From Crotalaria pallida (Eukaryota > Streptophyta > Magnoliopsida > Fabales > Fabaceae), in assembly GCA_037953625.1 (NCBI GenBank), contig CM075651.1:105277001-105341000 (forward strand): a DNA stretch of 64,000 nucleotides, read 5' to 3'. This document shows positions 36,201-48,240 of this stretch, in pieces (the stretch's first letter is position 1; every line of letters starts with the position of its first letter). Made by a program: the position numbers and the translations under genes. The notes under the pieces are model-generated. The model was not told where the DNA came from. It ran no database searches and saw only the letters and a program-made list of their open reading frames with translations.

Positions 36201-39200
36201 GAGAGTATTCTAAAGGCTTAGAATGGTCTAGGAATGTGTATTAGGACTTATAATAACCATTAGAATGATCCTAAACAATGCCTGAGTCCCCAAGGGACAT
36301 AGAGGGTGTAGCATGAGTCCTTGAAGGTTCTAACAAGTGTAGAATGGTTAAGAGAGTATTCTAAAGGCTTATAATGGTCTAGGAATGTGTATTTGGATTT
36401 ATAATAACCATTAGAATGATCCTAAACAAAGCATGGTACCCCAAGGGACGTAGAGGGTGTAGCAAGAGTCCTTGGAGGTTCTAACAAGTGTAGAATGGCT
36501 AAGAAAGTATTCTAAAGGCTTAGAATGGTCTAGGAATGTGTATTAGGATTTATAAGAACCATTAGAATGATCCGAAACAATGCTTGAGTCCCCAAGGGAC
36601 GTAGAGGGTGTAGCATCAGTCCTTGGAGGTTCTAACAAGTGTAGAATGGTTAAGAGAGTATTCTAATGGCTTAGAATGGTCTAGGAATGTGTATTAGGAC
36701 TTATAAGAACCATTAGAATGATCCTAAACATTGCTTGAATCCCCAAGGGACGTAGAGGGTGTAGCATGAGTCCTTGGCGGTTCTAACAGGTGTAGAAATG
36801 TTAAGAGAATATTCTAATGGCTTAGAATGGTCTAGGAATGTGTATTAGGACTTATAAGAACCATTAGAATGATCCTAAACATTGCTTGAATCCCCAAGGG
36901 ACGTAGAGGGTGTAGCATCAGTCCTTGGAGGTTCTAACAAGTGTAGAATGGTTAAGAAATTATTCTAAAGGCTTATAATGTTCTAGGAATGTGTATTTGG
37001 ATTTATAATAACCATTAGAATGATCCTAAACAAAGCATGGTACCCCAAGGGACGTAGAGGGTGTAGCATGAGTCCTTGGAGGTTCTAACAAGTGTAGAAT
37101 GGCTAAGAAAGTATTCTAAAGGCTTAGAATGGTCTAGGAATGTGTATTAGGATTTATAAGAACCATTAGAATGATCCGAAGCAATGCTTGAGTCCCCAAG
37201 GGACGTAGAGGGTGTAGCATGAGTCCTTGGAGGTTCTAACAGGTGTAGAAATGTTAAGAGAATATTCTAATGGCTTAGAATGGTCTAGGAATGTGTATTA
37301 GGACTTATAAGAACCATTAGAATGATCCTAAACATTGCTTGAATCCCCAAGGGACGTAGAGGGTGTAGCATCAGTCCTTGGAGGTTCTAACAAGTGTAGA
37401 ATGGTTAAGAAATTATTCTAAAGGCTTATAATGTTCTAGGAATGTGTATTTGGATTTATAATAACCATTAGAATGATCCTAAACAAAGCATGGTACCCCA
37501 AGGGACGTAGAGGGTGTAGCATGAGTCCTTGGAGGTTCTAACAAGTGTAGAATGGCTAAGAAAGTATTCTAAAGGCTTAGAATGGTCTAGGAATGTGTAT
37601 TAGGATTTATAAGAACCATTAGAATGATCCGAAACAATGCTTGAGTCCCCAAGGGACGTAGAGGGTGTAGCATGAGTCCTTGGAGGTTCTAACAGGTGTA
37701 GAAATGTTAAGAGAATATTCTAATAGCTTAGAATGGTCTAGGAATGTGTATTAGGACTTATAAGAACCATTAGAATGATCCTAAACATTGCTTGAATCCC
37801 CAAGGGACGTAGAGGGTGTAGCATCAGTCCTTGGAGGTTCTAACAAGTGTAGAATGGTTAAGAAATTATTCTAAAGGCTTATAATGTTCTAGGAATGTGT
37901 ATTTGGATTTATAATAACCATTAGAATGATCCTAAACAAAGCATGGTACCCCAAGGGACGTAGAGGGTGTAGCATGAGTCCTTGGAGGTTCTAACAAGTG
38001 TAGAATGGCTAAGAAAGTATTCTAAAGGCTAAGAATGGTCTAGGAATGTGTATTAGGATTTATAAGAACCATTAGAATGATCCGAAACAATGCTTGAGTC
38101 CCCAAGGGACGTAGAGGGTGTAGCATGAGTCCTTGGAGGTTCTAACAGGTGTAGAAATGTTAAGAGAATATTCTAATGGCTTAGAATGGTTTAGGAATGT
38201 GTATTAGGACTTATAAGAACCATTAGAATGATCCTAAACATTGCTTGAATCCCCAAGGGACGTAGAGGGTGTAGCATGAGTCCTTGGAGGTTCTAACAAG
38301 TGTAGAATGGTTAAGAGAGTATTCTAAAGGCTTAGAATGGTCTAGGAATGTGTATTAGGACTTATAAGAACCATTAGAATGATCCTAAACATTGCTTGAA
38401 TGCCCAAGGGACGTAGAGGGTGTAGCATGAGTCCTTAGAGGTTCTAACAGGTGTAGAATGGTTAAGAGATTATTCTAAAGGCTTAGAATGGTCTAGGAAT
38501 GTGTATTAGGTCGTATAAGAACCATTAGAATGATCCTAAGCAATGCCTGAGTCCCCACGGGACATAGAGGGTGTAGCATGAGTCCTTGGAGGTTCTAACA
38601 AGTGTAGAATGGTTAAGAGAGTATTCTAAAGGCTTAGAATGGTCTAGGAATGTGTATTAGGACTTATAATAACCATTAGAATGATCCTAAGCAATGCTTG
38701 AGTCCCCAAGGGACATAGAGGGTGTAGCATGAGTCCTTGGAGGTTCTAACAGGTGTAGAATGGTTAAGAGAGTATTCTAAAGGCTTAGAATGGTCTAGGA
38801 ATGTGTATTAGGACTTATAATAACCATTAGAATGATCCTAAACAATGCCTGAGTCCCCAAGGGACATAGAGGGTGTAGCATGAGTCCTTGAAGGTTCTAA
38901 CAAGTGTAGAATGGTTAAGAGAGTATTCTAAAGGCTTATAATGGTCTAGGAATGTGTATTTGGATTTATAATAACCATTAGAATGATCCTAAACAAAGCA
39001 TGGTACCCCAAGGGACGTAGAGGGTGTAGCATGAGTCCTTGGAGGTTCTAACAAGTGTAGAATGGCTAAGAAAGTATTCTAAAGGCTTAGAATGGTCTAG
39101 GAATGTGTATTAGGATTTATAAGAACCATTAGAATGATCCGAAACAATGCTTGAGTCCCCAAGGGACGTAGAGGGTGTAGCATCAGTCCTTGGAGGTTCT

Positions 39201-41450
39201 AACAAGTGTAGAATGGTTAAGAGAGAATTCTAAAGGCTTAGAATGGTCTAGGAATGTGTATTAGGACATATAAGAACCATTAGAATGATCCTTAACATTG
39301 CTTGAATCCCCAAGGGACGTAGAGGGTGTAGAGTGAGTCCTTGGAGGTTCTAACTGGTGTAGAATGGTTAAGAGAGTATTCTAAAGGCTTAGAATGGTCT
39401 AGGAATGTGTATTAGAACTTATAATAACCATTAGAATGATCATAAACATTGCTTGAGTCCCCAAGGGACATAGAGGGTCTAGAATGAGTCCTTGGAGGTT
39501 CTAACAAGTGTAGAATGGTTAAGAGAGTATTCTAAAGGCTTAGAATGGTCTAGGAATGTGTATTAGGACCTATAAGAACCATTAGAATGATCCTAAACAA
39601 TGCTTGAGTCCCCAAGGGACGTAGAGGGTGTAGCATCAGTCCTTGGAGGTTCTAACAAGTGTAGAATGGTTAAGAAATTATTCTAAAGGCTTTTAATGTT
39701 CTAGGAATGTGTATTTGGATTTATAATAACCATTAGAATGATCCTAAACAAAGCATGGTACCCCAAGGGACGTAGAGGGTGTAGCATGAGTCCTTGGAGG
39801 TTCTAACAAGTGTAGAATGGCTAAGAAAGTATTCTAAAGGCTTAGAATGGTCTAGGAATGTGTATTAGGATTTATAAGAACCATTAGAATGATCCGAAAC
39901 AATGCTTGAGTCCCCAAGGGACGTAGAGGGTGTAGCATGAGTCCTTGGCGGTTCTAACAGGTGTAGAAATGTTAAGAGAATATTCTAATGGCTTAGAATG
40001 GTCTAGGAATGTGTATTAGGACTTATAAGAACCACTAGAATGATCCTAAACATTGCTTGAATCCCCAAGGGACATAGAGGGTGTAGCATGAGTCCTTGGA
40101 GGTTCTAACAGGTGTAGAATGGTTAAGAGATTATTCTAAAGGCTTAGAATGGTCTAGGAATGTGTATTAGGTCGTATAAGAACCATTAGAATGATCCTAA
40201 GCAATGCCTGAGTCCCCACGGGACATAGAGGGTGTAGCATGAGTCCTTGGAGGTTCTAACAAGTGTAGAATGGTTAAGAGAGTATTCTAAAGGCTTAGAA
40301 TGGTCTAGGAATGTGTATTAGGACTTATAATGACCATTAGAATGATCCTAAGCAATGCTTGAGTCCCCAAGGGACATAGAGGGTGTAGCATGAGTCCTTG
40401 GAGGTTCTAACAGGTGTAGAATGGTTAAGAGAGTATTCTAAAGGCTTAGAATGGTCTAGGAATGTGTATTAGGACTTATAATAACCATTAGAATGATCCT
40501 AAACAATGCCTGAGTCCCCAAGGGACATAGAGGGTGTAGCATGAGTCCTTGAAGGTTCTAACAAGTGTAGAATGGTTAAGAGAGTATTCTAAAGGCTTAT
40601 AATGGTCTAGGAATGTGTATTTGGATTTATAATAACCATTAGAATGATCCTAAACAAAGCATGGTACCCCAAGGGACGTAGAGGGTGTAGCAAGAGTCCT
40701 TGGAGGTTCTAACAAGTGTAGAATGGCTAAGAAAGTATTCTAAAGGCTTAGAATGGTCTAGGAATGTGTATTAGGATTTATAAGAACCATTAGAATGATC
40801 CGAAACAATGCTTGAGTCCCCAAGGGACGTAGAGGGTGTAGCATCAGTCCTTGGAGGTTCTAACAAGTGTAGAATGGTTAAGAGAGTATTCTAATGGCTT
40901 AGAATGGTCTAGGAATGTGTATTAGGACTTATAAGAACCATTAGAATGATCCTAAACATTGCTTGAATCCCCAAGGGACGTAGAGGGTGTAGCATGAGTC
41001 CTTGGCGGTTCTAACAGGTGTAGAAATGTTAAGAGAATATTCTAATGGCTTAGAATGGTCTAGGAATGTGTATTAGGACTTATAAGAACCATTAGAATGA
41101 TCCTAAACATTGCTTGAATCCCCAAGGGACGTAGAGGGTGTAGCATCAGTCCTTGGAGGTTCTAACAAGTGTAGAATGGTTAAGAAATTATTCTAAAGGC
41201 TTATAATGTTCTAGGAATGTGTATTTGGATTTATAATAACCATTAGAATGATCCTAAACAAAGCATGGTACCCCAAGGGACGTAGAGGGTGTAGCATGAG
41301 TCCTTGGAGGTTCTAACAAGTGTAGAATGGCTAAGAAAGTATTCTAAAGGCTTAGAATGGTCTAGGAATGTGTATTAGGATTTATAAGAACCATTAGAAT
41401 GATCCGAAACAATGCTTGAGTCCCCAAGGGACGTAGAGGGTGTAGCATGA
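33260..41450. repeat. 28-unit (4,228 bp) tandem duplication
   Basis: This is the longest higher-order repeat seen. Copy 1 is about 33,260-37,487 and copy 2 about 37,488-41,450. Markers at exactly 28 units are GGTTTAGGAATG (33,960 and 38,188), GTCCCCACGGG (34,323 and 38,551; 35,981 and 40,209) and AGCAAGAGTCC (36,461 and 40,689). By eye I noted about seven single-base differences over roughly 4 kb, for example TAACAGG/TAACTGG (35,127 against 39,355), CTGAAAC/CCGAAAC (about 35,666) and AATAACC/AATGACC (about 40,331). The copies are therefore nearly identical and the duplication is recent. Confidence 0.85.
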
Positions 41451-44400
41451 GTCCTTGGCGGTTCTAACAGGTGTAGAAATGTTAAGAGAATATTCTAATG
41501 GCTTAGAATGGTCTAGGAATGTGTATTAGGACTTATAAGAACCACTAGAATGATCCTAAACATTGCTTGAATCCCCAAGGGACATAGAGGGTGTAGCATG
41601 AGTCCTTGGAGGTTCTAACAGGTGTAGAATGGTTAAGAGATTATTCTAAAGGCTTAGAATGGTCTAGGAATGTGTATTAGGTCGTATAAGAACCATTAGA
41701 ATGATCCTAAGCAATGCCTGAGTCCCCACGGGACATAGAGGGTGTAGCATGAGTCCTTGGAGGTTCTAACAAGTGTAGAATGGTTAAGAGAGTATTCTAA
41801 AGGCTTAGAATGGTCTAGGAATGTGTATTAGGACTTATAATAACCATTAGAATGATCCTAAGCAATGCCTGACTCCCCAAGGGACATAGAGGGTGTAGCA
41901 TGAGTCCTTGGAGGTTCTAACAAGTGTAGAATGGTTAAGAGAGTATTCTAAAGGCTTAGAATGGTCTAGGAATGTGTATTAGGACTTATAATAACCATTA
42001 GAATGATCCTAAGCAATGCTTGAGTCCCCAAGGGACATAGAGGGTGTAGCATGAGTCCTTGGAGGTTCTAACAGGTGTAGAATGGTTAAGAGAGTATTCT
42101 AAAGGCTTAGAATGGTCTAGGAATGTGTATTAGGACTTATAATAACCATTAGAATGATCCTAAACAATGCATGGTACCCCAAGGGACGTAGAGGGTCTAG
42201 CATGAGTCCTTGGAGGTTCTAACAGGTGTAGAATGGTTAAGAGAGTATTCTAAAGGCTTAGAATGGTCTAGGAATGTGTATTAGGACATATAAGAACCAT
42301 TAGAATGATCCTAAACAATGCTTGAATCCCCAAGGGACGTAGAGGGTCTAGCATGTGTCCTTGGAAGTTCTAACAAGTGTAGAATGGTTAAGAGAGTATT
42401 CTAAAGGCTTAGAATGGTCTAGGAATGTGTATTAGGACTTATAAGAACCATTAGAATGATCCTAAACAATGCTTGAGTCCCCAAGGGACGTAGAGGGTGT
42501 AGCATCAGTCCTTGGAGGTTCTAACAAGTGTAGAATGGTTAAGAAATTATTCTAAAGGCTTATAATGTTCTAGGAATGTGTACTTGGATTTATAATAACC
42601 ATTAGAATGATCCTAAACAAAGCATGGTACCCCAAGGGACGTAGAGGGTGTAGCATGAGTCCTTGGAGGTTCTAACAAGTGTAGAATGGCTAAGAAAGTA
42701 TTCTAAAGGCTTAGAATGGTCTAGGAATGTGTATTAGCATTTATAAGAACCATTAGAATGATCCGAAACAATGCTTGAGTCCCCAAGGGACGTAGAGGGT
42801 GTAGCATGAGTCCTTGGAGGTTCTAACAGGTGTAGAAATGTTAAGAGAATATTCTAATGGCTTAGAATGGTCTAGGAATGTGTATTAGGACTTATAAGAA
42901 CCATTAGAATGATCCTAAACATTGCTTGAATCCCCAAGGGACGTAGAGGGTGTAGCATCAGTCCTTGGAGGTTCTAACAAGTGTAGAATGGTTAAGAAAT
43001 TATTCTAAAGGCTTATAATGTTCTAGGAATGTGTATTTGGATTTATAATAACCATTAGAATGATCCTAAACAAAGCATGGTACCCCAAGGGACGTAGAGG
43101 GTGTAGCATGAGTCCTTGGAGGTTCTAACAAGTGTAGAATGGCTAAGAAAGTATTCTAAAGGCTTAGAATGGTCTAGGAATGTGTATTAGGATTTATAAG
43201 AACCATTAGAATGATCCGAAACAATGCTTGAGTCCCCAAGGGACGTATAGGGTGTAGCATGAGTCCTTGGAGGTTCTAACAGGTGTAGAAATGTTAAGAG
43301 AATATTCTAATGGCTTAGAATGGTTTAGGAATGTGTATTAGGACTTATAAGAACCATTAGAATGATCCTAAACATTGCTTGAATCCCCAAGGGACGTAGA
43401 GGGTGTAGCATGAGTCCTTGGAGGTTCTAACAAGTGTAGAATGGTTAAGAGAGTATTCTAAAGGCTTAGAATGGTCTAGGAATGTGTATTAGGACTTATA
43501 AGAACCATTAGAATGATCCTAAACATTGCTTGAATGCCCAAGGGACGTAGAGGGTGTAGCATGAGTCCTTAGAGGTTCTAACAGGTGTAGAATGGTTAAG
43601 AGATTATTCTAAAGGCTTAGAATGGTCTAGGAATGTGTATTAGGTCGTATAAGAACCATTAGAATGATCCTAAACAATGCTTGAGTCCCCAAGGGACATA
43701 GACGGTGTAGCATGAGTCCTTGGAGGTTCTAACAAGTGTAGAATGGTTAAGAGAGTATTCTAAAGGCTTAGAATGGTCTAGGAATCTGTATTAGGACTTA
43801 TAATAACCATTAGAATGATCCTAAACATTGCATGTACCCCAAGGGACGTAGAGGGTGTAGCATGAGTCCTTGGAGGTTCTAACAAGTGTAGAATGGTTAA
43901 AAGAGAATTCTAAAGGCTTAGAATGGTCTAGGAATGTGTATTAGGACATATAAGAACCATTAGAATGATCCTTAACATTGCTTGAATCCCCAAGGGACGT
44001 AGAGGGTGTAGAGTGAGTCCTTGGAGGTTCTAACAGGTGTAGAATGGTTAAGAGAGTATTCTAAAGGCTTAGAATGGTCTAGGAATGTGTATTAGAACTT
44101 ATAATAACCATTAGAATGATCATAAACATTGCTTGAGTCCCCAAGGGACATAGAGGGTCTAGAATGAGTCCTTGGAGGTTCTAACAAGTGTAGAATGGTT
44201 AAGAGAGTATTCTAAAGGCTTAGAATGGTCTAGGAATGTGTATTAGGACCTATAATAACCATTAGAATGATCCTAAACAATGCTTGAGTCCCCAAGGGAC
44301 GTAGAGGGTGTAGCATCAGTCCTTGGAGGTTCTAACAAGTGTAGAATGGTTAAGAAATTATTCTAAAGGCTTTTAATGTTCTAGGAATGTGTATTTGGAT

Positions 44401-45845
44401 TTATAATAACCATTAGAATGATCCTAAACAAAGCATGGTACCCCAAGGGACGTAGAGGGTGTAGCATGAGTCCTTGGAGGTTCTAACAAGTGTAGAATGG
44501 CTAAGAAAGTATTCTAAAGGCTTAGAATGGTCTAGGAATGTGTATTAGGATTTATAAGAACCATTAGAATGATCCGAAACAATGCTTGAGTCCCCAAGGG
44601 ACGTAGAGGGTGTAGCATGAGTCCTTGGCGGTTCTAACAGGTGTAGAAATGTTAAAAGAATATTCTAATGGCTTAGAATGGTCTAGGAATGTGTATTAGG
44701 ACTTATAAGAACCACTAGAATGATCCTAAACATTGCTTGAATCCCCAAGGGACATAGAGGGTGTAGCATGAGTCCTTGGAGGTTCTAACAGGTGTAGAAT
44801 GGTTAAGAGATTATTCTAAAGGCTTAGAATGGTCTAGGAATGTGTATTAGGTCGTATAAGAACCATTAGAATGATCCTAAGCAATGCCTGAGTCCCCACG
44901 GGACATAGAGGATGTAGCATGAGTCCTTGGAGGTTCTAACAAGTGTAGAATGGTTAAGAGAGTATTCTAAAGGCTTAGAATGGTCTAGGAATGTGTATTA
45001 GGACTTATAATAACCATTAGAATGATCCTAAGCAATGCTTGAGTCCCCAAGGGACATAGAGGGTGTAGCATGAGTCCTTGGAGGTTCTAACAGGTGTAGA
45101 ATGGTTAAGAGAGTATTCTAAAGGCTTAGAATGGTCTAGGAATGTGTATTAGGACTTATAATAACCATTAGAATGATCCTAAACAATGCATGGTACCCCA
45201 AGGGACGTAGAGGGTCTAGCATGAGTCCTTGGAGGTTCTAACAGGTGTAGAATGGTTAAGAGAGTATTCTAAAGGCTTAGAATGGTCTAGGAATGTGTAT
45301 TAGGACATATAAGAACCATTAGAATGATCCTAAACAATGCTTGAATCCCCAAGGGACGTAGAGGGTCTAGCATGTGTCCTTGGAAGTTCTAACAAGTGTA
45401 GAATGGTTAAGAGAGTATTCTAAAGGCTTAGAATGGTCTAGGAATGTGTATTAGGACTTATAAGAACCATTAGAATGATCCTAAACAATGCTTGAGTCCC
45501 CAAGGGACGTAGAGGGTGTAGCATCAGTCCTTGGAGGTTCTAACAAGTGTAGAATGGTTAAGAAATTATTCTAAAGGCTTATAATGTTCTAGGAATGTGT
45601 ATTTGGATTTATAATAACCATTAGAATGATCCTAAACAAAGCATGGTACCCCAAGGGACGTAGAGGGTGTAGCATGAGTCCTTGGAGGTTCTAACAAGTG
45701 TAGAATGGCTAAGAAAGTATTCTAAAGGCTTAGAATGGTCTAGGAATGTGTATTAGGATTTATAAGAACCATTAGAATGATCCGAAACAATGCTTGAGTC
45801 CCCAAGGGACGTAGAGGGTGTAGCATGAGTCCTTGGAGGTTCTAA
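41330..45845. repeat. 20/21-unit duplication with one inserted monomer
   Basis: GTCCTTGGCGG at 41,451 and 44,621 is 3,170 bp apart, which is 21 units less the 1-bp deletion at about 43,833. Further on, ATGGTACCCCAAGG with GGTCTAGCATGAG at 42,171 and 45,190 is only 3,019 bp apart (20 units less 1). The difference is one extra unit in the first copy, carrying GCCTGACTCCCC (about 41,866), an otherwise rare variant that also occurs at about 46,247. The copies stop matching near 42,820/45,845. Confidence 0.75.
43706..43855. repeat. 150-bp monomer (1-bp deletion)
   Basis: This unit reads CATGTACCCC (43,831-43,840), one G short of the usual CATGGTACCCC, and is 150 bp long. It is the only length change between 11,864 and about 60,905. 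Because it is unique, it was not propagated to neighbouring units. Confidence 0.85.
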
Positions 45846-48240
45846 CAGGTGTAGAATGGTTAAGAGAGTATTCTAAAGGCTTAGAATGGTCTAGGAATGT
45901 GTATTAGGACATATAAGAACCATTAGAATGATCCTAAACAATGCTTGAATCCCCAAGGGACGTAGAGGGTCTAGCATGTGTCCTTGGAAGTTCTAACAAG
46001 TGTAGAATGGTTAAGAGAGTATTCTAAAGGCATAGAATGCTCTAGGAATGTGTATTAGGACTTATAAGAACCATTAGAATGATCCTAAACATTGCTTGAA
46101 TCCCCAAGGGACGTAGAGGGTGTGGCATGAGTCCTTGGAGGTTCTAACAGGTGTAGAATGGTTAAGAGATTATTCTAAAGGCTTAGAATGGTCTAGGAAT
46201 GTGTATTAGGTCGTATAAGAACCATTAGAATGATCCTAAGCAATGCCTGACTCCCCAAGGGACATAGAGGGTGTAGCATGAGTCCTTGGAGGTTCTAACA
46301 AGTGTAGAATGGTTAAGAGAGTATTCTAGAGGCTTAGAATGGTCTAGGAATGTGTATTAGGACTTATAATAACCATTAGAATGATCCTAAGCAATGCTTG
46401 AGTCCCCAAGGGACATAGAGGGTGTAGCATGAGTCCTTGGAGGTTCTAACAGGTGTAGAATGGTGAAGAGAGTATTCTAAAGGCTTAGAATGGTCTAGGA
46501 ATGTGTATTAGGACTTATAATAACCATTAGAATGATCCTAAACAATGCATGGTACCCCAAGGGACGTAGAGGGTGTATCATGAGTCCTTGGAGGTTCTAA
46601 CAGGTGTAGAATGGAGAAGAGAGTATTCTAAAGGCTTAGAATGGTCTAGGAATGTGTATTAGGACATATAAGAACCATTAGAATGATCCTAAACAATGCT
46701 TGAATCCCCAAGGGACGTAGAGGGTCTAGCATGTGTCCTTGGAAGTTCTAACAAGTGTAGAATGGTTAAGAGACTATTCTAAAGGCTTAGAATGGTCTAG
46801 GAATGTGTATTAGGACTTATAAGAACCATTAGAATGATCCTAAACAATGCTTGAGTCCCCAAGGGACGTAGAGGGTGTAGCATCAGTCCTTGGAGGTTCT
46901 AACAAGTGTAGAATGGTTAAGAAATTATTCTAAAGGCTTATAATGTTCTAGGAATGTGTATTTGGATTTATAATAACCATTAGAATGATCCTAAACAAAG
47001 CATGGTACCCCAAGGGACGTAGAGGGTGTAGCATGAGTCCTTGGAGGTTCTAACAAGTGTAGAATGGCTAAGAAAGTATTCTAAAGGCTTAGAATGGTCT
47101 AGGAATGTGTATTAGGATTTATAAGAACCATTAGAATGATCCGAAACAATGCTTGAGTCCCCAAGGGACGTAGAGGGTGTAGCATGAGTCCTTGGAGGTT
47201 CTAACAGGTGTAGAAATGTTAAGAGAATATTCTAATGGCTTAGAATGGTCTAGGAATGTGTATTAGGACTTATAAGAACCATTAGAATGATCCTAAACAT
47301 TGCTTGAATCCCCAAGGGACGTAGAGGGTGTAGCATGAGACCTTGGAGGTTCTAACAGGTGTAGAATGGTTAAGAGAGTATTCTAATGGCTTAGAATGGT
47401 CTAGGAATGTGTATTAGGACTTATAAGAACTATTAGAATGATCCTAAACATTGCTTGAATCCCCAAGGGACGTAGAAGGTGTAGCATGAGTCCTTGGAGG
47501 TTCTAACAAGTGTAGAATGGTTAAGAGAGTATTCTAAAGGCTTAGAATGGTCTAGGAATGTGTATTAGGACTTATAATAACCATTAGAATGATCCTAAAC
47601 AATGCATGATACCCCAAGGGACGTAGAGGGTCTAGCATGAGTCCTTGGAGGTTCTAATAGGTGTAGAATGGTTAAGAGAGTATTCTAAAGGCTTAGAATG
47701 GTCTAGGAATGTGTATTAGGACATATAAGAACCATTAGAATGATCCTAAACAATGCTTGAATCCCCAAGGGACGTAGAGGGTCTAGCATGTGTCCTTGGA
47801 AGTTCTAACAAGTGTAGAATGGTTAAGAGACTATTCTAAAGGCTTAGAATGGTCTAGGAATGTGTATTAGGACTTATAAGAACCATTAGAATGATCCTAA
47901 ACAATGCTTGAGTCCCCAAGGGACGTAGAGGGTGTAGCATCAGTCCTTGGAGGTTCTAACAAGTGTAGAATGGTTAAGAAATTATTCTAAAGGCTTATAA
48001 TGTTCTAGGAATGTGTATTTGGATTTATAATAACCATTAGAATGATCCTAAACAAAGCATGGTACCCCAAGGGACGTAGAGGGTGTAGCATGAGTCCTTG
48101 GAGGTTCTAACAAGTGTAGAATGGCTAAGAAAGTATTCTAAAGGCTTAGAATGGTCTAGGAATGTGTATTAGGATTTATAAGAACCATTAGAATGATCCG
48201 AAACAATGCTTGAGTCCCCAAGGGATGTAGAGGGTGTAGC

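Larger units (their letters stand above)
33260..48240. repeat. Block E: region dominated by GGCTAAGAAAG units
   Basis: About 99 units. The recurrent order is a GCATCAG/AAATTATTC/GCTTATAATG/TATTTGG unit, a GGCTAAGAAAG/GGATTTATAAG/CCGAAAC unit, then a TAGAAATGTTAAG unit; this 3-unit cassette recurs many times. Between cassettes are GTAGAGTGAG, TCGTATAAG, TAAGCAATGC and TCTAGCATGTG units. A third partial copy of the 28-unit repeat begins near 43,323, 34 units after the second. The only length change is a 1-bp loss at about 43,833 (CATGTACCCC where other units have CATGGTACCCC). Confidence 0.8.
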
